Source of the DNA: a virus
Reading direction: 5' to 3' (one strand)
IMG/VR virus record: IMGVR_UViG_3300034062_000739
Location: 1-40,677 of that record
Length of the DNA stretch: 40,677 nt
Under the pieces are notes generated by a model, which saw only the letters and a list, made by a program, of their open reading frames with translations, was not told the origin of the DNA and did not search any database. The position numbers and the translations under genes were made by a program. Of the stretch, positions 1 through 4,850 are shown piece by piece. The stretch's first letter is position 1. Every line of letters starts with the position of its first letter.

Positions 1-80
1 TCCCTTTCGGTCATGTATCTACGCAAGATCTTTCCGAAACGAACGGCAAGACGACGAGGTGTGATCTCTTTCCATGTCAT
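1..80 (-). CDS. Partial duplicate of the early gene at 40101-40601 (5' end only)
   Basis: This is the first 26 or so codons of the 166-residue early protein that is complete at the other end of the window. The ATG is at 80-78, preceded by the ribosome binding site AAGGAGA. The reading frame runs off the start of the window. It is the assembly overlap, not a second gene. Confidence 0.85.
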   Translation of the reverse strand, partial: MTWKEITPRRLAVRFGKILRRYMTER

Positions 81-103
81 GGGTGTTCTCCTTATGAGGT
101 AAA

Positions 104-131
104 GCCCCGGCTCCACGAATGGAACCGGGGC
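104..131 (-). terminator. Strong GC-rich hairpin between early genes
   Basis: GCCCCGG pairs with CCGGGGC, with one C/A mismatch and then TCCA/TGGA closing a four-base loop. On the minus strand the stem is followed by TTTACC, a short imperfect U tract. It lies between the stop of the 145-732 gene and the start of the next early gene. It may terminate partially or protect the mRNA end. A repeat copy lies in the right-hand overlap. Confidence 0.6.
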
Positions 132-143
132 ATGGTGCTGCGG

Positions 144-158
144 TTTACACGGTGTAAA
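144..158. promoter_or_regulatory. Early dyad site (TTTACA-CGG-TGTAAA)
   Basis: Perfect 6-bp arms around a 3-bp centre. The TAA stop codon of the 145-732 gene lies inside it, and it is 64 bases before the start codon at 80. Part of the 12-member early dyad family; its truncated duplicate is at 40664-40677. Confidence 0.8.
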
Positions 159-732
159 GTTGCAGGTTCTCGACCTGCTCCTTGGTGGGCAGCGAACGAT
201 CTCGACCGCCGATGCCCAGCGACGAACTGGGCGTGAGCTTGACGTACTCCGCCACGCCCTGACTGGGCGGAAGCAGCGGAACCTCTTCCTGCACGACCCG
301 CATGAGGGCCAAGTACAGATTGGTGTCATCCAAGTCTGCGGTGTTCTCGAGGAAAACCCGAAGTGACGCGAGGCAGTCGATCAGGTAGTTGACCATGGTC
401 TCCAGCCGTTCGTCACTCATGTCCTCGACGGCTTCGGATGGATCGATACCTGTGACCCCTGCGTACTCCAGCATCTGTAGGTTGGTCGAGAGTGGGGCTG
501 TCGAGTCGAACGCCATGGCAGGGAAGCCGTCGCACGGTGACATGCCGTTATCGACGGCGATGCTTGCGATGGCCTGATCCCGCATGAACCGAAGAGCGTG
601 GAAGCGGTCGTAGATCTTCGGTGCGATCTCGTGCAGGAACATACCCGGAACGATGGGGTCGAAGAGTGGCTTGGTATCGAGGTTGTACCCTGCGATGTTG
701 CGAGCAGACTGACTTGTGCTAATTCCGAACAT
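145..732 (-). CDS. Hypothetical early protein, 195 aa
   Basis: I do not recognise a family. The start is ATG at 732-730 (MFGISTSQSARN), preceded by ACAGGAGATCACC. A longer reading frame back to 966 exists, but it would translate the dyad and overlap the upstream gene, so it is rejected. The product is soluble and mildly acidic, with no membrane segment. A middle segment (roughly residues 100-140) rich in Asp, Glu and Leu looks helical. It belongs to the run of short early genes each preceded by the dyad and an AGGAGA site, the place where T7-like phages keep host-takeover genes. The stop codon overlaps the next dyad. Confidence 0.8.
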   Translation of the reverse strand: MFGISTSQSARNIAGYNLDTKPLFDPIVPGMFLHEIAPKIYDRFHALRFMRDQAIASIAVDNGMSPCDGFPAMAFDSTAPLSTNLQMLEYAGVTGIDPSEAVEDMSDERLETMVNYLIDCLASLRVFLENTADLDDTNLYLALMRVVQEEVPLLPPSQGVAEYVKLTPSSSLGIGGRDRSLPTKEQVENLQLYTV

Positions 733-751
733 GGTGATCTCCTGTTGCGAC

Positions 752-766
752 TTTACAGGTTGTAAA
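752..766. promoter_or_regulatory. Early dyad site (TTTACA-GGT-TGTAAA)
   Basis: The symmetry extends to ACTTTACA/TGTAAAGT at 750-768. It lies 20 bases before the ATG at 732. Confidence 0.85.
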
Positions 767-774
767 GTCATGGG

Positions 775-792
775 TGTAGTGAGTGTAGTGAG
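775..792. repeat. Tandem 9-bp direct repeat (TGTAGTGAG x2)
   Basis: Two exact copies lie just upstream of the dyad. Read on the minus strand they give CTCACTACA twice, which resembles the CTCACTATA core of T7-type promoters. No more can be said from one locus. Confidence 0.5.
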
Positions 793-805
793 ACGAGTGA
801 ACGAT

Positions 806-1219
806 TCAAGCGCGGCCCTTGACGAGCCAGTTGGAAACGCGGTTCCAAAGTTCATCGGGAAGATCCTGCATGAGAACGTCATCGAGGATCTCACGCGCAT
901 CGACGAGCATGGCCAAGACATGCTCCATGTCTCGGTTGAGATCGTCCAAGGTAATCGGAGCCTCATTGTTGATGACGTCTCCGAGATGGTAGATGAAGTC
1001 GTCGGTACTCATCGAGTGCATGCGACGAGGAACGAAGGTGTCCCTGGAACCATGCGGCTGGAATCCGAGCGGTTCCTTGTAGACCTTGGACAGATCCACG
1101 GGAGGCGTGGACGGGTCGAGGTGAACCCCTGCGTCCTTGTGGTCCTGCCACATGATCCACGCGATTGTGAGCATGAACACGGCGAGTGAACCGAAGATGA
1201 AGATTCCGAAAGCGTCCAT
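806..1219 (-). CDS. Hypothetical early membrane protein, 137 aa
   Basis: Starts at ATG 1219-1217 after an AAGGAGACAGCC ribosome binding site. Residues about 4-23 (FGIFIFGSLAVFMLTIAWIM) form one N-terminal membrane segment. The rest is an acidic, probably cytoplasmic domain with DD, DE and ED clusters near the C-terminus. The family is not recognised. A single-TM early protein could act on the host envelope or on superinfecting phage, but that is only inference. A dyad lies 22 bases upstream and another follows its stop. Confidence 0.8.
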   Translation of the reverse strand: MDAFGIFIFGSLAVFMLTIAWIMWQDHKDAGVHLDPSTPPVDLSKVYKEPLGFQPHGSRDTFVPRRMHSMSTDDFIYHLGDVINNEAPITLDDLNRDMEHVLAMLVDAREILDDVLMQDLPDELWNRVSNWLVKGRA

Positions 1220-1240
1220 GGCTGTCTCCTTGTGTTAGGG

Positions 1241-1255
1241 TTTACAGGGTGTAAA
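1241..1255. promoter_or_regulatory. Early dyad site (TTTACA-GGG-TGTAAA)
   Basis: It lies 22 bases before the ATG at 1219 and directly abuts the stop codon (1259-1257) of the upstream gene. Confidence 0.85.
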
Positions 1256-1256
1256 G

Positions 1257-1520
1257 TCACCACTTGGTGTGGATGACGGTTCGAGTACCGAGAGAACTCT
1301 TCTGCACTTCCTCGATGTAGACGATTTGAGTGCCCAAGTCATCGCCGTGAGTCACGTACATGTGCTCCCAGTCGATATCGGGGCGTTGAGACGGAAGCGA
1401 CTCGAAGTGAGCACCGACCACTTCGGTCACGGTGTTGGAGTCGTCGAACTCATGGGTCTCCCCGGTTTGGATTCCGTTGATACCCGGGATCGTGTAGTGA
1501 ACTGTCCACTTGCTGGCCAT
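1257..1520 (-). CDS. Hypothetical early protein, 87 aa
   Basis: Begins MASKWTVHYTIPG at ATG 1520-1518, with ACAGGAGACAGCC before it. A longer open frame up to 2069 has no plausible start and runs through the dyad and promoter, so the short version is chosen. The alternating polar and hydrophobic N-terminus suggests a small beta-rich domain; no known motif is seen. It is the first gene after the sigma70 promoter at 1609-1637. Confidence 0.8.
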   Translation of the reverse strand: MASKWTVHYTIPGINGIQTGETHEFDDSNTVTEVVGAHFESLPSQRPDIDWEHMYVTHGDDLGTQIVYIEEVQKSSLGTRTVIHTKW

Positions 1521-1542
1521 GGCTGTCTCCTGTGATGTCGTC

Positions 1543-1557
1543 TTTACAGGCTGTAAA
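1543..1557. promoter_or_regulatory. Early dyad site (TTTACA-GGC-TGTAAA)
   Basis: The symmetry extends to 1541-1559. It lies 23 bases before the ATG at 1520 and about 45-60 bases downstream of the predicted transcription start of the promoter at 1609-1637, so it sits in that transcript's leader. Confidence 0.85.
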
Positions 1558-1608
1558 GAGCGGCGTGTTAGTGACCCGGATCGAGGACGTTCCTCGACCC
1601 ATGAACCA

Positions 1609-1637
1609 ATCTTATTCGATGATTCAGATCTTGTCAA
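1609..1637 (-). promoter_or_regulatory. Sigma70-type early promoter
   Basis: Minus strand: -35 TTGACA (1637-1632), 17-bp spacer, -10 TAAGAT (1614-1609). It begins TTGACAAGATC, the same 11 bases as the early promoter at 37494-37522. It should drive the early genes from 1520 onward through host RNA polymerase. Confidence 0.8.
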
Positions 1638-1784
1638 GTCCGCATACGGCCGGGATTGACGCAGGTCCGCGTCTGATGGCCCCGCGGAGCTATCACCCCT
1701 CCCGAATACCCCCCTCCTGTAAACACGGGTGACCCGAGGTGCGGCCGCAGCCCACGCATGGACGACGCCACGCCATGCCCCCAC

Positions 1785-1799
1785 TTTACAGCCTGTAAA
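1785..1799. promoter_or_regulatory. Early dyad site (TTTACA-GCC-TGTAAA)
   Basis: An intergenic member of the dyad family, about 150 bases upstream of the promoter at 1637. No credible gene starts just downstream, so here it is separate from any ribosome binding site. Confidence 0.8.
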
Positions 1800-1936
1800 G
1801 CCAAGGCAAGACGACGACGCGCCTGAGCCATGCGCCCTGATCCATGATGTCCTATCATGAAACCTCCGGGTTCCAGGGGCGGCCTGGAGTTGACCCCCAG
1901 CCTGCGCCGCTGGTCGGGCGACGCCGCCAAACGACA

Positions 1937-1964
1937 ACCCCCGCCCTCTTTCGAGAGCGGGGGT
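1937..1964 (-). terminator. Terminator-like hairpin after the first early gene
   Basis: ACCCCCGC pairs with GCGGGGGT, continued by CTC/GAG after one mismatch, with a TTTC loop. It lies about 30 bases after the stop at 1994. The minus-strand sequence after the stem (TGTCGTTTGG) is a weak U tract. Confidence 0.55.
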
Positions 1965-1993
1965 CGATGCGTGGCGTACGTTGTCGCGAAGGA

Positions 1994-2674
1994 TCAGGCC
2001 TTGGCGGGCAGTTTGCTCTTCGCCTTGCCGCCCGTCTTCGGAGTCTCCGCGGGCAGAGTCTCCTCGCAAGTCTTCGCGAGACTTCGGAGAGTCTCCGCCA
2101 TCGCGCGTCGCTGGTCAACGTCCATCCGACCGAGCGCGGCCGTCACAAAGTCGTGCACCGTTGCGAACGGATCCGATGCATCCATGGTAGCGGCCGCTCC
2201 CGCCGCCTTACCTTCCGATGCCGCGGCCCGCGGAGCGGGAGCGTGGGCCTTCACGAACTTCGTGATTCCGCCCGCCTTCGCGACCGCCTTCGTGACCGCC
2301 TTCGGATCCTTCGCGACGTCCAGCCCCGCCTTGCGGATCGACTGCGCGATGCGGCGTGCCTCCCCCTCTGTCTTCACGTCGGGAAGAGCCACGGCGACCA
2401 GTCCCGCGCTCTTCAGTTGCGAAACTCGCGATTCGGTCAGGAACTCCCCGTCGGATCCCGTGAACGTCGAGGCCCACGCCGCGTAGAATCCGGATCCCTT
2501 CCGCTTGCCGCCGCTCTCCCACATTCGGAAGGCGGAGAGGATGAACCGCGCCGCAGCCATCACGCCATCCGCCGACGTTCGCAGGGCCTCAGATGCCTGA
2601 CCCGCGAGGGTACGCATTCCGTTGGTTTCGGCGGCCGTGAGGGCGGGGTTCTCGATCTTGCTCTTCGTTGCCAT
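1994..2674 (-). CDS. Hypothetical early protein with possible helix-turn-helix, 226 aa
   Basis: Start ATG 2674-2672 (MATKSKIENPALT), with ACAGGAGACACTACAA upstream. The open frame extends to 2902 but crosses the promoter and dyad. The protein is rich in Ala, Lys and Arg, with a basic C-terminus. Residues about 79-95, LTESRVSQLKSAGLV, resemble the second half of helix-turn-helix domains such as LTxxxVSQ in plasmid KorA-like regulators. This is suggestive only. It is the first gene of the early region and has its own promoter at 2742-2769. Its GC content is clearly higher than that of the late genes. If the dyads are operators, this is the best encoded candidate to bind them. It could equally be a host-takeover protein. 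Confidence 0.75.
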   Translation of the reverse strand: MATKSKIENPALTAAETNGMRTLAGQASEALRTSADGVMAAARFILSAFRMWESGGKRKGSGFYAAWASTFTGSDGEFLTESRVSQLKSAGLVAVALPDVKTEGEARRIAQSIRKAGLDVAKDPKAVTKAVAKAGGITKFVKAHAPAPRAAASEGKAAGAAATMDASDPFATVHDFVTAALGRMDVDQRRAMAETLRSLAKTCEETLPAETPKTGGKAKSKLPAKA

Positions 2675-2741
2675 TTGTAGTGTCTCCTGTATTGCCCGGA
2701 GTGCGCCGGGTGCGCGGCGGATCAACCGATCCGATACAGGG

Positions 2742-2769
2742 AAGATACCGCATCGGCCGCGTATGTCAA
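2742..2769 (-). promoter_or_regulatory. Sigma70-type early promoter
   Basis: Minus strand: -35 TTGACA (2769-2764), 16-bp spacer, -10 TATCTT (2747-2742). It lies about 70 bases before the ATG at 2674, the first gene after the presumed genome end. Confidence 0.65.
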
Positions 2770-2827
2770 GCGGATCCCGACCAGAATCCCAAATAAACTC
2801 CCAAACAAACGGGAGCGGCCGTGGGGC

Positions 2828-2842
2828 TTTACAACCTGTAAA
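2828..2842. promoter_or_regulatory. Early dyad site (TTTACA-ACC-TGTAAA)
   Basis: Extended CTTTACA/TGTAAAG at 2827-2843. It lies about 60 bases upstream of the promoter at 2769, not between promoter and gene. Confidence 0.8.
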
Positions 2843-2922
2843 GACGGGCAGGCTAGGCGACCTCGGATTCACGAATGGCAATACACGAAATCCAGGTCGC
2901 ATGTTGACCGGCGGCTCACCGG

Positions 2923-2960
2923 GGGTGACCCGAGGTGTGCCATGGGTGACCCGGGGTCAC
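2923..2960. repeat. GGGTGACCC repeats and palindrome
   Basis: GGGTGACCCGAGGTG at 2923-2937 is an exact copy of 1727-1741. A second element, GTGACCC-G-GGGTCAC (2946-2960), is a perfect palindrome with a single-base centre. Another GTGACCCGG is at 1571-1579. All lie in the two early non-coding gaps. Confidence 0.6.
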
Positions 2961-2997
2961 GGGGGGTTGCGTCGCCTGTCCAATGTCACAAAGGCGT

Positions 2998-3378
2998 TCA
3001 GATTTTTTCGCCAAATAGTCGCAACTTCGGGTTCTCCCGGAAGAACGACTTCAGTCCCTGCTCGAAGGTGCAGACTACATGCTCAGGCAATTCAAGGCCA
3101 TAGATGACCCCAATAGCCTCAAGGATCTCATGGAACAGGGTAGACCTCTGTTCCTCCACGGGTTGCTCAGGGTTCACATAGATCTTCGGAGACGGGAAGT
3201 TGATGAACATCCCCAGTGCCTCTTTATCTGGACACTCTGAGAGAACTACGGGGACCTTGATACCTTGGATTAGGACTTTGGTAGGCAAAGGGGACGTTCG
3301 TCGGCCTCGTGGCGAGACGGATTGAACTGGAGTCTTCGAGGACTTCGTCTGGAGTTTCCGCTTCGGCTTTGTACCCAT
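2998..3378 (-). CDS. Zincin-like phage protein (HEIxEA motif), 126 aa
   Basis: Starts at ATG 3378-3376 with GGAG upstream. The basic N-terminus (KPKRKLQTK) is followed by a compact domain. Residues about 80-90 (TLFHEILEAIG) carry an HE-x-x-E motif and a later FEQGL. This matches a widespread phage family related to ImmA/IrrE zinc peptidases in which HExxH is often replaced by HEIxEA. With the third ligand altered, catalysis is uncertain. It is the last gene of the late transcript and overlaps the preceding gene by 155 bases in another frame. Early-region non-coding DNA follows. Confidence 0.75.
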   Translation of the reverse strand: MGTKPKRKLQTKSSKTPVQSVSPRGRRTSPLPTKVLIQGIKVPVVLSECPDKEALGMFINFPSPKIYVNPEQPVEEQRSTLFHEILEAIGVIYGLELPEHVVCTFEQGLKSFFRENPKLRLFGEKI

Positions 3379-3607
3379 GGTCAGCGAGCTCCGATCTGGT
3401 ATCTAGAGGAGGCAGGATTCTAAGAATAAGGGCCAGCAAGAGCCTGCTGATCCCGTGGGTCATCATGGAGTTGATTTCTGGATTGGAACGAAGTTGGAGA
3501 CCGAAGCCAGGAAGCTGGCTATCGGGATCTAGTGTTGCACCGCCATCCTCTTCCCCACTTGGGGGGAACCCGCCACCAGGATCTCCACTACCAGCAAACT
3601 GAGACAT
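3224..3607 (-). CDS. Hypothetical late protein, 127 aa, extensively overlapping the next gene
   Basis: Starts at ATG 3607-3605 in a TGATG overlap with the stop of the 50-residue gene, which implies translational coupling. The N-terminal 45 residues are Gly, Pro and acidic. Residues about 48-65 (MTHGISRLLLALILRIL) are strongly hydrophobic. The last third lies inside the 2998-3378 gene in a different frame, so its sequence is constrained. Function unknown. The out-of-frame nesting recalls Rz/Rz1 spanins, but no lipobox or i-spanin coiled coil is seen. Confidence 0.6.
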   Translation of the reverse strand: MSQFAGSGDPGGGFPPSGEEDGGATLDPDSQLPGFGLQLRSNPEINSMMTHGISRLLLALILRILPPLDTRSELADHGYKAEAETPDEVLEDSSSIRLATRPTNVPFAYQSPNPRYQGPRSSLRVSR

Positions 3608-3759
3608 CAGTTCTTCCCTCCCTTACTCATGATCTTGAATCCCTGAAGGTTGACCAGGTTGTTCATCTTCTTGGGCTTCTTATGGCTGCAACCGCAGTTC
3701 TCCTTGGACTTACCCGGCTTTACGCTTCGGTAGTTGTTCTGTTGATACTGGTTGCTCAT
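3607..3759 (-). CDS. Small basic Cys-containing protein, 50 aa
   Basis: Read directly from the sequence: MSNQYQQNNYRSVKPGKSKE at the N-terminus, then a CGC pair and a Lys-rich run (HKKPKK). ATG 3759-3757 overlaps the stop of the HNH gene (ATGA), and its own TGA overlaps the next ATG (TGATG). GGAG precedes the start at a suitable distance. Unknown function. Strong positive charge suggests nucleic acid or virion binding. Confidence 0.65.
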   Translation of the reverse strand: MSNQYQQNNYRSVKPGKSKENCGCSHKKPKKMNNLVNLQGFKIMSKGGKN

Positions 3760-3983
3760 TGCTTGCTCCGGTTGTACTTCTTGGTCGTGATCTGGAGGTT
3801 CCTGGGGTCGTTGTTGTGTGGGTTTCCGTCCCTGTGGTCCACGTCATGGTTTGTAAGGGCGGCCTTGCCGTGCTTACGGATCATCAGGGCTCGAGCACGG
3901 TTTCGGGAGGCTCGCTGTCGGATCTGCGCTGGACGACCGTGGTACTGCTCGTATTCACGCTTGTAATCGCGCTTTCGTGGCAT
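3756..3983 (-). CDS. HNH endonuclease, 75 aa
   Basis: The C-terminal half carries a compact HNH core: HDVDHRDGNPHNNDPRNLQ, with the DH pair, the central N and the NLQ end typical of phage HNH nucleases. The N-terminus is Arg/Lys-rich. Start ATG 3983-3981 overlaps the preceding stop (TAATG). It lies just after the terminase genes. In several phages an HNH protein near terminase assists DNA packaging cleavage; it could instead be a free-standing homing nuclease. Confidence 0.85.
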   Translation of the reverse strand: MPRKRDYKREYEQYHGRPAQIRQRASRNRARALMIRKHGKAALTNHDVDHRDGNPHNNDPRNLQITTKKYNRSKQ

Positions 3984-4102
3984 TACTTCTTCTTGTCCTT
4001 CTTCTTGATCTTCAAGGCCGAGTTGGCAACGGCCCGAGACGAGGACTCGCTATAGCCCTGCTTCTGGAGCTTCTTGGCGAGATCATGGACCTTCTTGGGC
4101 AT
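3983..4102 (-). CDS. Very small Lys-rich protein, 39 aa
   Basis: Read from the sequence: MPKKVHDLAKKLQKQGYSES at the start and a poly-Lys tail (KIKKKDKKK). ATG 4102-4100 follows AAAAGGAACTCAAG, and its TAA overlaps the ATG of the HNH gene. The pattern KLxKxGYSxSSxxAxANSAL resembles short conserved phage proteins usually left without a function. Strongly basic, probably helical. Confidence 0.7.
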   Translation of the reverse strand: MPKKVHDLAKKLQKQGYSESSSRAVANSALKIKKKDKKK

Positions 4103-4137
4103 CTTGAGTTCCTTTTAGTGGAAGTTAAAGTTCCAGT

Positions 4138-4401
4138 TTACCAAGCCCTGCAAGACCAGTACCGAGCACCTGTCTTGGGACCAGGGTTGTCACAGTTGTG
4201 TCTAGCCCTGAAGCTCTTACGACGAGCAGGGATGTTCTTCTTGATCTTCATGTTGGGGTCTCCAAACCGAACAACCACAACAGAGTTACCGTCCTTGACA
4301 CACACCGCAGACTTCTTCGGTCCACCTGGGGTCTTCCAAGGACGGTTCAACGACTTGCCTTGGCAAGCCGAGGAGATTCGGAGGTTACTGCGGTTGGCCA
4401 T
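4138..4401 (-). CDS. Basic phage protein with HNC...RYWSC motif, 87 aa
   Basis: Start ATG 4401-4399; no good ribosome binding site is visible. It is very basic, and residues about 63-87 hold SFRARHNCDNPGPKT and then ARYWSCRAW, with Cys/His spacing that could bind metal. I have seen similar C-terminal motifs in uncharacterised T7-like and marine phage proteins near the terminase. Function unknown. It is preceded by a structured 200-base gap and followed by the chain of small coupled genes. Confidence 0.7.
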   Translation of the reverse strand: MANRSNLRISSACQGKSLNRPWKTPGGPKKSAVCVKDGNSVVVVRFGDPNMKIKKNIPARRKSFRARHNCDNPGPKTGARYWSCRAW

Positions 4402-4432
4402 AAGTGTTTTGGGGTTGGTGTGACAAAATGAC

Positions 4433-4452
4433 TACACTTATTCGTAAGTGTA
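4433..4452. terminator. Perfect 8-bp hairpin with TTCG loop
   Basis: TACACTTA pairs with TAAGTGTA around TTCG (CGAA on the minus strand). On the minus strand it is followed by GTCATTTTG, a weak U tract, so it may be a terminator or a processing signal. Confidence 0.5.
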
Positions 4453-4462
4453 AGCACTTTAT

Positions 4463-4504
4463 CACCTGTATATTCCTGCGGTTATACCGAACCGCATACA
4501 GGTG
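4463..4504. repeat. Two-tier inverted repeat
   Basis: Outer arms CACCTGTA (4463-4470) and TACAGGTG (4497-4504) are perfect. Inner arms TGCGGTT (4477-4483) and AACCGCA (4490-4496) are perfect with a 6-base loop, leaving a 6-base bulge on one side only. No T tract follows, so it is more likely a processing site or protein-binding structure than a terminator. Confidence 0.65.
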
Positions 4505-4508
4505 TATT

Positions 4509-4556
4509 ACCTAGGTCTCTTTAATACCCATTCATCCTAGATCAGGTAGATTGCCC
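4509..4556. repeat. Direct repeat unit A (ACCTAGG ... TTCATCCT)
   Basis: Holds ACCTAGGTCT and, after a 15-base insert, TTCATCCT-AGA-TCAGGT-AGA-TTGCCC. Unit B at 4595-4629 has the same blocks with GAG in place of both AGA triplets. Confidence 0.6.
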
Positions 4557-4594
4557 CCCTACCCCCCATTGCTGGGGTTTAGAGAGGGAATACG

Positions 4595-4629
4595 ACCTAG
4601 GATTTCATCCTGAGTCAGGTGAGTTGCCC
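4595..4629. repeat. Direct repeat unit B, overlapping a gene end
   Basis: ACCTAGG followed by TTCATCCT-GAG-TCAGGT-GAG-TTGCCC. The second part encodes the last codons and stop of the 4605-4850 gene, so unit A may be a diverged duplicate of this gene end. Confidence 0.6.
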
Positions 4630-4850
4630 GAGGCATCTTCTGCCTCCGTAAAGTCACCTAATTGCAACTCCTCCAAACTGTCGGGAATACCGTTGAACAG
4701 GTCCTTCATGGACTTGGCCACTTCTTGGCTGGTCTTCTGGTCCAGTAGGTACTCCTCGTAAACCGACAGGGCCATCAGGGCGTTCCAAGCCAAACGCTTG
4801 TACCGTTCCTCAATGAGTTCCAAACGCTTCAGAAGCCGTTGTCTGTCCAT
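4605..4850 (-). CDS. Hypothetical late protein, 81 aa
   Basis: Start ATG 4850-4848 overlaps the end of the large terminase gene by 22 bases. The N-terminal half (RLLKRLELIEERYKRLAWN) is an amphipathic, probably coiled-coil helix; the C-terminus is acidic. No known family. Position directly after large terminase matches the small 19.x genes of T7. Confidence 0.7.
   Translation of the reverse strand: MDRQRLLKRLELIEERYKRLAWNALMALSVYEEYLLDQKTSQEVAKSMKDLFNGIPDSLEELQLGDFTEAEDASGNSPDSG

Larger units (their letters stand above)
1..156. repeat. Terminal overlap of circular assembly (copy 1)
   Basis: Bases 1-156 match 40522-40677 except at position 39 (a) versus 40560 (g). The duplicated block covers the 5' end of an early gene, a hairpin and part of a dyad. 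Gene order is continuous across it, so it marks circular or concatemeric DNA joined by the assembler rather than a natural terminal repeat. The single mismatch may be a population variant or an error. Confidence 0.9.
1560..1993. other. Non-coding early leader region
   Basis: This GC-rich gap of about 430 bases holds a sigma70 promoter (1609-1637), a dyad (1785-1799), a terminator-like hairpin (1937-1964), a perfect inverted repeat TCGAGGA-CGT-TCCTCGA near 1580-1596 and two TGACCCG elements. A 74-codon minus-strand frame (1634-1858) has a GGAGG before its ATG. Its Arg/Gly/His-rich translation contains the dyad and promoter sequence and looks non-coding. Confidence 0.6.
2675..2997. other. Non-coding gap with promoter, dyad and GTGACCC repeats; likely genome-end region
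   Basis: No credible ORF is seen on either strand. It separates the last late genes (stop at 2998) from the first early gene, the place where T7-like genomes have their physical ends. It holds a sigma70 promoter, a dyad, two GGGTGACCC-type repeats and an inverted repeat GGATC/GATCC near 2725. Confidence 0.55.
4402..4604. other. Structured non-coding gap after the terminase genes
   Basis: No gene is seen on either strand. It contains a perfect 8-bp hairpin (4433-4452), a two-tier hairpin (4463-4504), the first copy of the ACCTAGG/TTCATCC repeat (4509-4556) and a C/G-rich stretch (4555-4575). Gene position (after large terminase) and structure make it a candidate packaging, end or RNA-processing region. 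Confidence 0.6.

Noticed and set aside
1634-1858. Minus-strand 74-codon frame with GGAGG before ATG
   Set aside because: The predicted protein is Arg/Gly/His-rich and contains the dyad and promoter sequences; composition looks non-coding, though the ribosome binding site is striking.
1844-2680. Long plus-strand ORFs (278 and 209 codons) opposite the early gene
   Set aside because: Low-complexity Arg/Ser/Ala translations without motifs or ribosome binding sites; they are mirror frames of the GC-rich 1994-2674 gene.
4555-4580. CCCC/GGGG hairpin before the 81-aa gene end, as a terminator
   Set aside because: On the coding (minus) strand it is followed by a G-rich stretch rather than a T tract.
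4584-4606. AATACGAC followed by CTAGGAT on the plus strand, like the start of a T7 promoter
   Set aside because: Only the first bases match, and it would point antisense into the terminase genes, where no plus-strand gene exists.
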